Assembly: GCA_050485645.1 (NCBI GenBank)
Contig: JBJHBT010000005.1
Location: forward strand, 104,837 to 168,836
Source: JBJHBP01 sp050485645
GTDB lineage: Bacteria > Pseudomonadota > Gammaproteobacteria > Steroidobacterales > Rariloculaceae
Reading direction: 5' to 3'
Length of the DNA: 64,000 nt
This document shows, piece after piece, positions 16,499 through 25,511 of the stretch (the first letter of the stretch is position 1; every line of letters begins with the position of its first letter). The notes under the pieces are model-generated. The model saw only the letters and a program-made list of their open reading frames with translations. It ran no database searches and was not told the DNA's origin. The position numbers and the translations under genes are program-made.

Positions 16499-17698
16499 AT
16501 GTCTGAACAGGATGATCCGCCACCCCGGATCTGGAAGTGGATGCTGGTGCTGGTCGTGCTTGGCGTTCTCGGTGTTGGCAGCTACGGCTTCTGGAGCGCC
16601 GAAGACAGCTCGGGGATCGCGCTGAATACGGTGACCGTGGATCGCGGAGCGCTGCGGCACACGGTGTCGGCTACCGGTACGCTCAATCCGCTGGTGAACG
16701 TGGAGGTGGGTTCGCAGGTCTCCGGGATCATTGACGAGATCCATGTCGACTTCAATTCCGAAGTCACTCGCGGTCAGGTGCTGGCGCGCATCGAGACATC
16801 CACGTTCGAGGCGAATGTTCGCCAGGCGGAGGGTGAGGTAGCATCCGCACGGGCGGCTCTGGACCTGGCGGAAGTGGACATTGCAAGGCTCCGGCAACTG
16901 CTCGAGCGCGAGCTCGTATCGCAGTCCGAAGTCGACCAGGCAGTGGCGCGACTGCGTCAGGCCGAGGCCTCACTACAGATTCGCATGCATGCGCTGGAGC
17001 GCGCTCAGTCGGAGCTTGCGCGCTGCACCATTTACTCGCCTGTGGACGGTATCGTGATATCCCGCAACGTCGATGTGGGTCAGACAGTGGCCGCATCGAT
17101 GACGGCACCCATCCTGTTCCGCATTGCGAACGACCTGTCGCGCATGCAGATCAATTCGCTGGTTCCGGAAGCGGACATCGGCGGCATACGCGAAGGGCAG
17201 CGTGTGCAGTTCACGGTGGACGCATTCTCGGGCGAAACCTTCGATGGCGAGGTCGTGCAGGTGCGCAATCAGCCCATCATCGAGCAGAACGTGGTCGCCT
17301 ACGATACGGTGATCGAAGTCGCCAATCCTGATCGCAAGCTCAAGCCCGGCATGACCGCGACAGTGACCATCGTTGTCGAGGAGCGATCCGATGTACTGCG
17401 AGTCCGCAACACCGCATTGCGGGCACGGCTGCCAGACAGCATCAGGCCGCCGGACCCGACACCGGCCACCGGTGACGGCGACGCGCGCACGGTCTATCGC
17501 GTCGACGCTGCAGCGGATCCTCCGGGCACGCTGCAGGCCATGAGCGTTCTCACCGGCAGTACGGATGGCGTGTATACGGAAGTGCTCGACGGTCTCAGCG
17601 AAGGCGATGTGCTGGCCACCGGGATCGACCTCAGTGCACCGGCATCGGGCGGCGGCGGTCGCAGTGGCCTGTTCGGGCCGGGCCCGGCACAGTTCTGA
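16499..17698 (+). CDS. macA: MacA-like periplasmic adaptor (HlyD/RND family)
   Basis: 399 residues. One N-terminal membrane segment (WKWMLVLVVLGVLGVGSYGF) anchors it in the inner membrane. The membrane-fusion-protein order follows: TVSATGTLNPLVNVEVGSQV (first lipoyl half), VTRGQVLARI, a coiled hairpin of about 60 residues (VRQAEGEVASARAALDLAEV to MHALERAQSELARC), then YSPVDGIVISRNVDVGQTVA (second half). The beta-barrel region has GQRVQFTVDAF and LKPGMTATVTIVV. It links the downstream ABC transporter to an outer-membrane channel. The Shine-Dalgarno is a GGGGGAT run about ten bases upstream. It is first in an operon with the ATPase (18 bases on) and permease. No TolC-like gene is adjacent. Confidence 0.93.
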   Translation: MSEQDDPPPRIWKWMLVLVVLGVLGVGSYGFWSAEDSSGIALNTVTVDRGALRHTVSATGTLNPLVNVEVGSQVSGIIDEIHVDFNSEVTRGQVLARIETSTFEANVRQAEGEVASARAALDLAEVDIARLRQLLERELVSQSEVDQAVARLRQAEASLQIRMHALERAQSELARCTIYSPVDGIVISRNVDVGQTVAASMTAPILFRIANDLSRMQINSLVPEADIGGIREGQRVQFTVDAFSGETFDGEVVQVRNQPIIEQNVVAYDTVIEVANPDRKLKPGMTATVTIVVEERSDVLRVRNTALRARLPDSIRPPDPTPATGDGDARTVYRVDAAADPPGTLQAMSVLTGSTDGVYTEVLDGLSEGDVLATGIDLSAPASGGGGRSGLFGPGPAQF

Positions 17699-17716
17699 CG
17701 ACGCAGGCGCGGAATC

Positions 17717-18478
17717 ATGGGCGTTGTCGTCATCGAAGACCTTTTCAAGACCTACCGGCTTGGTGGCGACATGAACGTTCCGGCGTTGCGAGGCGTGTCG
17801 CTGAATTTTGAACCGGGCGAGTTCATTGCCATCATGGGGCCGAGCGGCTCAGGTAAATCCACACTGATGCATATCCTGGGCTGCCTGGATCGGCCCACCC
17901 GAGGGCGTTATCTGCTCGATGGCCAGGACGTATCCCGTCTGTCGCGCGACCAGCTCGCGGCATTGCGTAACCGCAAGCTCGGATTCGTATTCCAGAGCTT
18001 TAATCTGCTGTCGCGAACGTCGGCGCTGGAAAACATCGAGCTGCCGCTGATGTATTCGCGCAGTGGCCCGCGCCTGAAGGAGATTGCGCGCCGTTCGCGC
18101 AGGGCACTGGACATGGTCGGTCTTGCCGATCGTGCCCATCATCTGCCCAATCAGTTGTCAGGCGGCCAGCAGCAGCGTATCGCGATCGCACGCGCGCTGG
18201 TCACCGAACCGACCGTGCTGCTCGCCGATGAGCCTACCGGCAATCTCGATACCCGCACCGGTATGGAGATCATGGAGATCTTCCAGAAGCTGAACGACGA
18301 TGGCATCACGCTGGTTATCGTGACGCATGAACCGGAGATCGGCCAGTTCGCCAAACGCAGGATCGTGCTGCGCGACGGACGCATCGTTCAGGATGCGCCG
18401 GTCGTCGACAGACTCATTGCGGCCGAGGAAAAGCTCAGACTGCCGCAACTGGTGGACGAACCCGAGGAGTTTGCCTGA
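17717..18478 (+). CDS. MacB-type ABC transporter ATP-binding protein
   Basis: 253 residues of the LolD/MacB/FtsE family. Walker A GPSGSGKST, Q-loop FVFQSFNLL, signature LSGGQQQRIAIARAL, Walker B VLLADEPTGNLD and the H-loop VIVTHEPEI are all intact. It supplies energy to the FtsX-type permease encoded immediately downstream; its TGA overlaps that gene's ATG by one base (TGATG), showing tight coupling. Here ATPase and permease are separate proteins, as in many SalXY/YknYZ-like systems, rather than fused as in E. coli MacB. The exported substrate is unknown (candidates are peptides, macrolides or lipids). Confidence 0.94.
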   Translation: MGVVVIEDLFKTYRLGGDMNVPALRGVSLNFEPGEFIAIMGPSGSGKSTLMHILGCLDRPTRGRYLLDGQDVSRLSRDQLAALRNRKLGFVFQSFNLLSRTSALENIELPLMYSRSGPRLKEIARRSRRALDMVGLADRAHHLPNQLSGGQQQRIAIARALVTEPTVLLADEPTGNLDTRTGMEIMEIFQKLNDDGITLVIVTHEPEIGQFAKRRIVLRDGRIVQDAPVVDRLIAAEEKLRLPQLVDEPEEFA

Positions 18479-19695
18479 TGCGTCCGGAACTGCTGGTACT
18501 GGTAGCGCTCAGGGCACTGCGTCGTAACGCCATGCGCTCGCTGCTGACGGCGCTGGGCGTGGTGATCGGTGTGGCCGCGGTGATTACGATCGTGAGCATT
18601 GGTGCCGGCGCGCGGGCCGAAGTCGAGGAGCAGGTGAATCGCCTCGGTCACAACGTGATGCTGATTTTCCCTGGCGCGCAGCAGCTTGGCGGGGTCAGCA
18701 CCGGCGGCGGCACCGTGAATACACTGACACCTGAAGACGCCGAAGCACTGCGCAACGAGATTCCCGAGGTGCTGGCCGCAAGCCCGGAGGTAAGGTCTCA
18801 GCGGCAGGTCTCCTACGGCAGGAACAACTGGTTTACGCGGATATACGGTCAGTCGGCCGACTACCTGCAGATTCGCCAGTGGCCGCTGGATGACGGGCGC
18901 ATGTTCGATGAAGAAGACGTGGTGCGGGCCAACAAGGTGGCCGTGGTGGGTCAGACCATCGTCGAGGAACTGTTCGAAGGCACCGATCCCGTTGGCGAGA
19001 TCATCCGTGTGCGCGGCAATCCGCTGGAAGTAATCGGTGTGCTTGAACGCAAGGGCATGTCGCTGATGGGTTCGGTGCAGGACGATATCATTCTTGTGCC
19101 TTACACCACGGCGTTCCGCTACGTGTCGGGGCGCTCTCACGCCATGGTCATCAACACCCAGATCATCAGCTCCGACGCGATGGATGTTGCGCGACTGAAG
19201 ATCTCCGATCTATTGCGTGAGCGTCATCGCCTGGGGCCGACGCAGGCCGATGACTTCACCGTGCAGACGCAGGAGGAAGTGGCACAGACTGCAACCGAAA
19301 CGTCCCGCGTCATGACATTCCTGCTCGGCTCCATTGCCGGTATTTCGCTGCTTGTGGGCGGCATCGGCATCATGAACATCATGCTGGTGAGCGTTACCGA
19401 GCGCACGCGCGAGATCGGTATCCGCGTCGCCAACGGCGCACGCCATCGCGACATCCTGCGGCAGTTTCTGCTGGAGGCCACGCTGATCAGCTGTCTGGGC
19501 GGTGTGCTCGGCATTCTGCTGGGTGGTGTGGTGAGCCATGCGCTGGCCCGTTATGCCGACTGGCCAGTGTTTATGCCGATGGACGCGATCCTGTATGCGT
19601 TCGCGTTCAGTGCCGCGGTGGGTATTTTTTTCGGCTTCTACCCGGCGCGCAAGGCTGCGCGCCTGGACCCCATCGAGGCGCTGCGCTACGAATAG
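18478..19695 (+). CDS. MacB-type ABC transporter permease (FtsX family)
   Basis: 405 residues with the MacB topology: one N-terminal helix (LLTALGVVIGVAAVITIVSI), a large periplasmic domain of about 225 residues (MacB_PCD: LGHNVMLIFPG, VVGQTIVEELF, GMSLMGSVQDDIILVPYTT), then three C-terminal helices. These include LLVGGIGIMNIMLVSVTERT, with the conserved TREIGIRVANGARHRDI coupling loop. Mechanotransmission-type ABC permeases of this kind use the MacA adaptor made upstream. It is the third and last gene of the operon. A short GC-rich hexanucleotide repeat follows, before the convergent BLH-like gene. Confidence 0.94.
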   Translation: MRPELLVLVALRALRRNAMRSLLTALGVVIGVAAVITIVSIGAGARAEVEEQVNRLGHNVMLIFPGAQQLGGVSTGGGTVNTLTPEDAEALRNEIPEVLAASPEVRSQRQVSYGRNNWFTRIYGQSADYLQIRQWPLDDGRMFDEEDVVRANKVAVVGQTIVEELFEGTDPVGEIIRVRGNPLEVIGVLERKGMSLMGSVQDDIILVPYTTAFRYVSGRSHAMVINTQIISSDAMDVARLKISDLLRERHRLGPTQADDFTVQTQEEVAQTATETSRVMTFLLGSIAGISLLVGGIGIMNIMLVSVTERTREIGIRVANGARHRDILRQFLLEATLISCLGGVLGILLGGVVSHALARYADWPVFMPMDAILYAFAFSAAVGIFFGFYPARKAARLDPIEALRYE

Positions 19696-19725
19696 GGTTG
19701 CTGCGCGGTCGCTACGTTACATTAG

Positions 19726-19754
19726 GCTGCCGCTGCCGCTGCCGCTGCCGCTGC
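19726..19754. repeat. GCTGCC hexanucleotide tandem repeat
   Basis: Four perfect GCTGCC units (19726-19749) and a partial fifth lie in the 71-base gap between the convergent permease and BLH-like genes. It is not coding. It may be a slippage-prone tract. Confidence 0.8.
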
Positions 19755-19766
19755 TTCCGCCAGCCG

Positions 19767-20129
19767 CTACTGTCCCGGACCGTTCGCTTTTACCGCGGCA
19801 GCAAGCCGATACAGATACTGTGAACGGGCGCCGGAGCGGCAGAACGCCAGCACCGGCCCCGGCAGCGAATCCAGGTGCGCCGCGAACGCGTGCACATCGT
19901 CGAGATTGATTTCGCTGCCGACCACCGGCTGGTAAGCGAATTCAAGACCTGCCTGCCGCGCCGCCTCGCGCAGTTCAGTAGACGCCGGCTGCGCAGGCCC
20001 TTCCTCACCATCGGGACGGTTGTCGATCACCGAGCGAAAGCCCTGCGCCGCCACCTCCGTCATGTCTTCGGGGCGCAGCTGGCCGGCGGTGGCGAATTCC
20101 GCCGACAGGCGAGTCAGGTCCAGCGGCAT
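19767..20129 (-). CDS. BLH-type sulfur-metabolism protein (TIGR01244/DUF442 phosphatase-like)
   Basis: 120 residues from ATG 20129, which has AAGGAG eight bases upstream; the open frame reaches six codons further. The protein is the small protein-tyrosine-phosphatase-like domain found alone or fused to metallo-beta-lactamase domains in BLH proteins (beta-lactamase-hydrolase-like). The signature P-loop is CRSGARS near the C-terminus (PVLAFCRSGARSQYL), with EVAAQGFRSVIDNRPDGEE in the N-terminal half. In other bacteria these accompany persulfide dioxygenases, YeeE/YedE proteins and SulP transporters in H2S/persulfide detoxification. Here the separate MBL-fold gene lies 50 bases upstream on the same strand, so the two halves of a BLH protein are encoded side by side. 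Confidence 0.87.
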   Translation of the reverse strand: MPLDLTRLSAEFATAGQLRPEDMTEVAAQGFRSVIDNRPDGEEGPAQPASTELREAARQAGLEFAYQPVVGSEINLDDVHAFAAHLDSLPGPVLAFCRSGARSQYLYRLAAAVKANGPGQ

Positions 20130-20179
20130 CGATGACTCCTTCATCATGTTGTGGATCCGTTCTGTTCCGGTGATGCGGC

Positions 20180-21040
20180 TTACAGCTGGTTCACGGGTAT
20201 CTTCATGTAGCTCACACCATTGTCTTCCGGCGGCGGCATTTCACCTCCACGGATGTTCACCTGGATGGACGGCAGGATCAGCCTGGGCATTTCCAGTGTC
20301 GCGTCGCGTTCAGTCCGCATTTTTACAAATTCCGCTTCACTGATGCCATCGTGCACGTGGATGTTGGCTCTGCGCTGCTCGGCGACGGTGGTCATGCATT
20401 GGTGATCGCGCCCCTGTGGCGGATAATCATGGCAGACAAACAGGCGTGTTGCGTCGGGCAGCGACAGGAGGCGTCTGATGGAGCGATACAGCGTGGCTGC
20501 GTCGCCTCCGGGAAAGTCGCAACGTGCCGTGCCGACATCCGGCAGGAACAGGGTATCGCCAATGAATACACTGTCGCCGATACGCCAGGCCATATCGGCG
20601 GGCGTGTGTCCGGGAGAGTGCATCACTTCGCACTCCAGATCGCCGATTGCGAACTTTTCCCCGGCCGCGAACAGCTGGTCGAACTGTCTGCCATCCGCAA
20701 CAAAGCCTTCCTTCAGATTGAAAATATCGCGAAAGATCTTCTGCACCTCGCGAATCTTCTCACCGATCGCGAGTAGTCCGCCGACTTCACTGCGTATGAA
20801 GGGCGCGGCCGACAGATGATCGGCATGGGCGTGGGTTTCCAGAATCCACTCAACGGTAAGACTTCGGGCGCGCACGAAATCCACCAGCCGCTGTGCGCCT
20901 GAGGTGCTGGTGCGTCCGGCCTTGGGGTCGTAGTCGAGCACCGGATCGATGACGACGGCGCTGCCGCCTTCGCGGTCATAAGCCACATAGCTCCAGGTTT
21001 CTGAATCAGGGTCAAGAAATGGTTCGACGTTCGGCTGCAT
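20180..21040 (-). CDS. MBL-fold metallo-hydrolase, persulfide dioxygenase-like (BLH/ETHE1 type)
   Basis: 286 residues from ATG 21040, which has GGAG six bases ahead; the upstream extension of the frame is not needed. Metal-binding motifs of the glyoxalase II/ETHE1 class are present: THAHADH, a His in HSPGHTPAD, an Asp in FIGDTLFLPD, GTARCDFPGG, and a late His in FVCHDYPP. ETHE1-like enzymes oxidise glutathione persulfide to sulfite. Its neighbours (BLH-type protein downstream; YeeE/YedE and SulP divergently upstream) fit H2S detoxification and sulfur export or uptake. The 232 bases between it and the divergent transporter genes should carry the control region. No BigR/ArsR-type regulator gene was seen. 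Confidence 0.9.
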   Translation of the reverse strand: MQPNVEPFLDPDSETWSYVAYDREGGSAVVIDPVLDYDPKAGRTSTSGAQRLVDFVRARSLTVEWILETHAHADHLSAAPFIRSEVGGLLAIGEKIREVQKIFRDIFNLKEGFVADGRQFDQLFAAGEKFAIGDLECEVMHSPGHTPADMAWRIGDSVFIGDTLFLPDVGTARCDFPGGDAATLYRSIRRLLSLPDATRLFVCHDYPPQGRDHQCMTTVAEQRRANIHVHDGISEAEFVKMRTERDATLEMPRLILPSIQVNIRGGEMPPPEDNGVSYMKIPVNQL

Positions 21041-21272
21041 GGTCAGCTCCGGTGGTCCGCGCAATACTGTCGTGAACATTAGATGTGGTGCGATGACGTG
21101 ATTGCAACTGCGGCAACTACCTGTTTCGTTGCGACACCGTGACAAGGATGCTGGCGGCTGCAACGAGGATGCCCGGGGCCTGCCGGTGGCCATGCCTGAT
21201 CCGGCCGGGTACGGCCGCGCTGAGGTTGCCCGGTACCATGTCCGGACCGGAATCGAACAACGGGAGGAGTTG

Positions 21273-21707
21273 ATGATGATCGATTGGAACGCGTTTACGC
21301 CTGGAGCCGCGCTCATCGGTGGCGTACTGATAGGGCTGGCGGCCGCGGCTTTCGTGCTGCTCAACGGCCGCATTGCCGGTATATCCGGCATCGTCGGCGG
21401 TCTTCTGCGGCCCGTTCGTGGTGATGTCGGCTGGCGCGTCGCGTTTACGCTGGGGCTGGTGCTTGCGCCGCTGACCTGGCCGGTATTCGCGGCCTTGCCC
21501 GAGATCCGGATCGACGCAGGTTATCCACTGATCATCGCGGCCGGATTCATCGTTGGCATCAGCACCCGTTACGGCGCGGGGTGTACCAGCGGCCACGGCG
21601 TCTGCGGCATCTCGCGGCTGTCGCCACGCTCCATCGTCGCGACGCTGTCGTTCATGGGTGCCGGTTTCGCCACCGTATTCGTCGTCCGTCACATTATCGG
21701 AGGCTGA
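21273..21707 (+). CDS. YeeE/YedE family sulfur-transport membrane protein (first half)
   Basis: 144 residues, about four membrane helices. The start ATG 21273 follows a strong GGGAGGAG. The hallmark YeeE motif is GAGCTSGHGVCGISRLSPRS, containing the cysteine that relays thiosulfate or sulfane sulfur in YeeE-type channels. FVLLNGRIAGISGIVGGLL is the first conserved loop. It corresponds to the N-terminal half of full-length YeeE proteins; the second half is encoded two bases downstream as a separate gene. This split arrangement is common next to BLH/ETHE1 genes. Confidence 0.9.
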   Translation: MMIDWNAFTPGAALIGGVLIGLAAAAFVLLNGRIAGISGIVGGLLRPVRGDVGWRVAFTLGLVLAPLTWPVFAALPEIRIDAGYPLIIAAGFIVGISTRYGAGCTSGHGVCGISRLSPRSIVATLSFMGAGFATVFVVRHIIGG

Positions 21708-21709
21708 AC

Positions 21710-22162
21710 ATGATCAGTCGCTTCAATTTTATCGCGTGGCTGGTGGGACTCACCTTCGGTGCGGGCCTGCTTTTCTCCGGCATGGCCAATCCCGACAAGG
21801 TGCTCGGCTTTCTGGACCTGGCCGGTGGCTGGGATCCGTCGCTGGCGCTGGTGATGGGTGCCGCGGTGGCCGTGGGGGCGATGGCATTCGCGATCGCGGG
21901 CGGACGGGCGGTGACGCTGCTCGGCACGCCGCTGAAGCTTCCGGAGCGGCGTGACATCGACGCTCGCCTGGTGCTGGGCGGACTGGGTTTCGGTGTGGGC
22001 TGGGGACTGGCCGGTTTCTGTCCTGGGCCAGCCCTGGTCGCGCTCGGCGCCGGCGAACCCAAGGCACTCGTATTTGTTGTGGCCATGGTGGCCGGCATGG
22101 GTGTATTTGAACTGTTGGAGGCGCGCGGCCGGGCGCGCGCGGCACCGCCCGCGGACGCGTGA
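21710..22162 (+). CDS. YeeE/YedE family protein (DUF6691, second half)
   Basis: 150 residues, about four helices. ATG 21710 begins two bases after the stop of the first half and has GGAGG seven bases upstream, within the end of that gene. Conserved stretches are GLTFGAGLLFSGMANPDKVL and the sulfur-relay loop GWGLAGFCPGPALVALG, with its cysteine. Together with the preceding protein it should form one inner-membrane sulfur (thiosulfate or sulfide-derived) channel. The SulP gene starts 10 bases further on, so the three are one operon. Confidence 0.9.
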   Translation: MISRFNFIAWLVGLTFGAGLLFSGMANPDKVLGFLDLAGGWDPSLALVMGAAVAVGAMAFAIAGGRAVTLLGTPLKLPERRDIDARLVLGGLGFGVGWGLAGFCPGPALVALGAGEPKALVFVVAMVAGMGVFELLEARGRARAAPPADA

Positions 22163-22172
22163 GCGTGTTGCG

Positions 22173-23915
22173 ATGTCGTTGCATACGACATTGGGTCACC
22201 TGATCCCCGAATGGGCACGCCACTACCGTCGCGGGTACGTGGCGGGCGATCTGGTGGCCGGCCTGGTTGCGGCGATGCTGCTGGTGCCGCAGAGCATGGC
22301 CTATGCGGTGCTGGCCGGTCTGCCGCCCCACATCGGGCTGTATGCCAGTGTGCTGCCACTGATCGTCTATGCGTGGTTCGGTTCCAGCAGCGTGCTGTCA
22401 GTGGGGCCGGTGGCTGTGATCGCATTGATGACCGGTGCCGCGTTGCAGGGCGTTGCGCCGGCCGGCAGCGCGGAATATATCGCCGCCGCGGGCCTGCTGG
22501 CGCTGCTGTCCGGGGTGGCTCTGCTGCTGTTTGGTCTGCTGCGAATGGGTGCGCTGGCGCACCTGCTCAGTCATCCGGTAATCAGCGGTTTCATGACGGG
22601 CGCCGCGGTGCTGATCCTGATCGGCCAGCTGCGGCCGCTGCTGGGTATTTCCGGGCCGCCCGGTTCCGGAATACGCATGCTCGTCGACATCGTGGCCCAT
22701 GTTGGTGACGCGCATGCGTTGACGATGGCGGTGGGGCTGTCGGCGCTGCTGATGCTGATCGCCGCGAGAAAGTGGCTCGCCCGTGGGCTCCATCTGGCCG
22801 GCGTGCCGATGGCGGCCGCCGGAGTACTCGCGAAACTGACGCCCATGCTGGTCGTGCTGGCCTGCATCGGCGTGGTGCGGATCACCGGCTGGCAGGGGCA
22901 GGGGCTGGCGGTGACCGGTGCATTGCCGACGGGCTTCATTCCCATTGTTCCGCCATCGCTGGATCCCTCGCTGGCCCTGGTGCTGTTGCTGCCGGCGCTG
23001 GTGATCGGTCTGCTGGGTTTCATCGAAAGCGTTGCCGTTGCCGGTTCCCTGGCCCGCGCGCGCGGCGAGCGTATTTCCGCGGACGCCGAGCTGCGCGGCC
23101 TGGGCGCCGCGAACATCGCCAGTGCGATCTCCAGTGCGTTTCCGGTGGCCGGCGGCTTTTCACGGACTGCGGTTAACGCCGACGCCGGCGCGCGCACCGC
23201 ACTGGCGGGTGTGATCAGTGCGCTGATCATCGTGTTCGTGCTGTTGGTCGCGGCGGAACTCTTCGCGACGCTGCCGCTCGCGGTGCTGGCTGCGATCATC
23301 ATTGCCGCCGTGGTGCCGCTGATCGATCCGCGACGGTTCATGGCCACATGGCGCTACGATCGTGCCGATGCGCTGGCGCTTGCCGGCACGGCGGTCGGTG
23401 TGGTGGTGTTCGGGGTTGAGGCGGGGGTGGGCATCGGTGTCGGTCTGTCGCTGGCGAGCCTGGTGTGGCGCTCCTCACGTCCGCATATCGCCGTCATCGG
23501 TCAGGTGCCCGGCAGTGAGCACTTTCGCAATGTCCTGCGACACGCGGTCAATACGCGCAAGGGCCTGCTGATGCTGCGCGTCGACGAGAATCTGTACTTC
23601 GGCAACGCCGAGGCTGTCGCGCATCGTGTTCAGCAGCTGTGCGCAGCGCAACCGGGGATGCGACATCTCGTGCTGGTGATGTCGTCGGTCAGTCACGTTG
23701 ATGCCACGGCGCTGGAGACGCTCCAGTCCATGCACGATGCGCTGCTGTCGCGCGGCATCACGCTGCATCTGGCCGAAGTGAAGGGGCCGGTGCTGGATCG
23801 TCTTGTCGACACCGACTTTCTGCGTGGGCTGTCCGGCCGCGTGTTCCTGTCGTGCTGGGAGGCGTACGCCCGCCTTCCGGAGTCGCTGCCGGCACCGGAC
23901 GGGCTGCACGGTTAG
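22173..23915 (+). CDS. SulP family anion (sulfate) permease with STAS domain
   Basis: 580 residues. The membrane part opens with the SLC26/SulP signature DLVAGLVAAMLLVPQSMAYA and has 12-14 helices, including VAVAGSLARARGERISADAE and SAFPVAGGFSRTAVNADAGA. The C-terminal ~130 residues form a STAS domain (VLRHAVNTRKGLLMLRVDEN, LVLVMSSVSHVDATALETL). ATG 22173 lies 10 bases after the YeeE-type gene. A frame open further upstream overlaps that gene and is not used. It moves sulfate or related anions, probably exporting or balancing the sulfite/sulfate made by the persulfide-oxidising enzyme. An intergenic hairpin follows. Confidence 0.92.
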   Translation: MSLHTTLGHLIPEWARHYRRGYVAGDLVAGLVAAMLLVPQSMAYAVLAGLPPHIGLYASVLPLIVYAWFGSSSVLSVGPVAVIALMTGAALQGVAPAGSAEYIAAAGLLALLSGVALLLFGLLRMGALAHLLSHPVISGFMTGAAVLILIGQLRPLLGISGPPGSGIRMLVDIVAHVGDAHALTMAVGLSALLMLIAARKWLARGLHLAGVPMAAAGVLAKLTPMLVVLACIGVVRITGWQGQGLAVTGALPTGFIPIVPPSLDPSLALVLLLPALVIGLLGFIESVAVAGSLARARGERISADAELRGLGAANIASAISSAFPVAGGFSRTAVNADAGARTALAGVISALIIVFVLLVAAELFATLPLAVLAAIIIAAVVPLIDPRRFMATWRYDRADALALAGTAVGVVVFGVEAGVGIGVGLSLASLVWRSSRPHIAVIGQVPGSEHFRNVLRHAVNTRKGLLMLRVDENLYFGNAEAVAHRVQQLCAAQPGMRHLVLVMSSVSHVDATALETLQSMHDALLSRGITLHLAEVKGPVLDRLVDTDFLRGLSGRVFLSCWEAYARLPESLPAPDGLHG

Positions 23916-23932
23916 CACGGCAACAAAAAAAA

Positions 23933-23960
23933 CGCCTGGCCGACTCCCGTCGACCAGGCG
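23933..23960 (-). terminator. Rho-independent terminator for the carboxylesterase gene
   Basis: A 12-base-pair stem with one mismatch (CGCCTGGCCGAC against GTCGACCAGGCG) and a four-base loop. On the minus strand it is followed by eight T (A8 at 23925-23932 on the plus strand). It is oriented to end transcripts of the minus-strand carboxylesterase; the hairpin could also slow plus-strand transcripts from sulP. Confidence 0.85.
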
Positions 23961-24008
23961 CTGTGCTTTCGCTCCCCGGCCTGCCGTGCCGGGAACCGCC
24001 CTGCGGCC

Positions 24009-25511
24009 CTACTGTGCCAGCAGCGGCGCCAGCTGTCGCTGCATGCCGGCTTCGTGGCCGTTCATCTGTTCCAGCGTCGGCAGGCTGCGCTCGGCAGGGT
24101 TGACGTCGAGAATCGCGCCGCGTACCGCGTCCATCCCGGTGTGAGCGGGCCACTGCGGCAGGCCTTCACCATTGGGATCGCCGCTGCGGGCGAAGTTCAC
24201 CCAATACGACGCCATCATATCGGCAACACGCTGATCCGGTTCGGAAGCTCCGGCCAGTTCCGCATTGCTGCTGTCCGGAAACAGCGGGAGTTCGCCGAGG
24301 TTGTCGAACACGTATTTTACTTCGGCGCCGTGCACGGGCAGGCTCTCGTTACCGTCGGGCGCCGGCGAGCGTTGTGTGAACCAGTAGACGTACGCATTGT
24401 TGCCGGCCTCTCGCTGGTACTCCGCCAGACGCCACGACGTGAAGAAGATGCGATCGGAGCCATCGGACTGGCCGGGAGCCGGCGGGGCGCCGAAAGACAA
24501 CTCATTGCCATTCGCGCCCGTGAGGATGTCCACTCTGTGCTGGCGGCCCTGTGCGAACACGATCGCCGGATCCTCCGGGATCACATGGTTGTCGACGATC
24601 ATCGTCTGGGCGCGAAATGTCTGCGCCACCTGATCGGCGGTCAGCGCGCGCATCGCGGCCAGCGTTTCCAGCCCGGCCGCTTCGGCCTGCGTCACACCCT
24701 GCCGTTCCTGCGCGGCCAGCGTGGAGTTGGGGCTGTTGGGCAGCACGGCGCCGCCCATGATGCTCTGCGGAATGGCGCGATGGAAAAGGCCTTCGGCGAC
24801 CGGTGAGGTCATCAGCGACGTGATGGCCATCGCGCCGGCGGATTGTCCGAACACCGTGACGTTGTCCGGGTTCCCGCCGAAAGCCGCGATGTTGCGCTGC
24901 ACCCACTCCAGCGAGGCGACCATGTCCATGATGCCCCAGTTGCCGGAACTGTCGACGCCCGAATCGGCGGTCAGCAGCGGGTGCGCCAGGAATCCGAACG
25001 GACCCAGCCGGTAGTTCATTGTCACCACCACCGCGCCGCGCTCGGCCATCGACGTGCCGTCGTACAGCGGCGCCGCACCACCGCCGTCGGTGAAAGCGCC
25101 GCCGTAGAAAAACACCAGCACCGGCAGGCGCTCGCTGGCCGAACCTGCCGATGTCCACACGTTCAGATACAGGCAGTCCTCGCTCATCGGCGGGGAGCCT
25201 TCCATGTTGGCGATGTTGACGTAGCGCGGCTCGGTGACGTGCTGCACGCAGACGCTGCCGAACTCGCTGGCGTCGCGCACACCCTCCCAGGGCTGCACGG
25301 GCTGCGGCGGGCGCCAGCGGTTGTCGCCAACCGGCGGTGCCGCGAACGGCAGACCGCGGAACACGCGCACGCCGGATGAGGAAGTTTCGCCGCCGGCCAC
25401 CAGACCGGCATCCAGGCGCACGGGGTCTTCGATCGCGGCTTGGCAGGCGGTTGCCGCCACCGCGAGGCCGACGAGCCAGCCGGCCCGGGTAATCATTCGA
25501 GTTGGTTTCAC
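24009..25511 (-). CDS. Type B carboxylesterase, exported
   Basis: About 500 residues. The GTG at 25511 is taken as the start because AGGAG lies nine bases ahead; ATG 25496 is the alternative. An N-terminal hydrophobic segment ends in TAC, a possible lipobox, so the protein is exported and perhaps lipid-anchored. Family motifs are FRGLPFAAPPVGDNRW, EDCLYLNVW, the nucleophile elbow FGQSAGAMA (Ser near 224), GANGNELS and an HGAEVKYVF His region. The oxyanion strand reads FFYGGAF, where most members have HGG. It hydrolyses carboxylic esters of unknown identity. It stands alone and is divergent from the SMP-30-like gene. Confidence 0.92.
   Translation of the reverse strand: MKPTRMITRAGWLVGLAVAATACQAAIEDPVRLDAGLVAGGETSSSGVRVFRGLPFAAPPVGDNRWRPPQPVQPWEGVRDASEFGSVCVQHVTEPRYVNIANMEGSPPMSEDCLYLNVWTSAGSASERLPVLVFFYGGAFTDGGGAAPLYDGTSMAERGAVVVTMNYRLGPFGFLAHPLLTADSGVDSSGNWGIMDMVASLEWVQRNIAAFGGNPDNVTVFGQSAGAMAITSLMTSPVAEGLFHRAIPQSIMGGAVLPNSPNSTLAAQERQGVTQAEAAGLETLAAMRALTADQVAQTFRAQTMIVDNHVIPEDPAIVFAQGRQHRVDILTGANGNELSFGAPPAPGQSDGSDRIFFTSWRLAEYQREAGNNAYVYWFTQRSPAPDGNESLPVHGAEVKYVFDNLGELPLFPDSSNAELAGASEPDQRVADMMASYWVNFARSGDPNGEGLPQWPAHTGMDAVRGAILDVNPAERSLPTLEQMNGHEAGMQRQLAPLLAQ

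Noticed and set aside
19726..19754. GCTGCC repeat as a CRISPR or regulatory array
   Set aside because: Units are six bases with no spacers; a simple tandem repeat.
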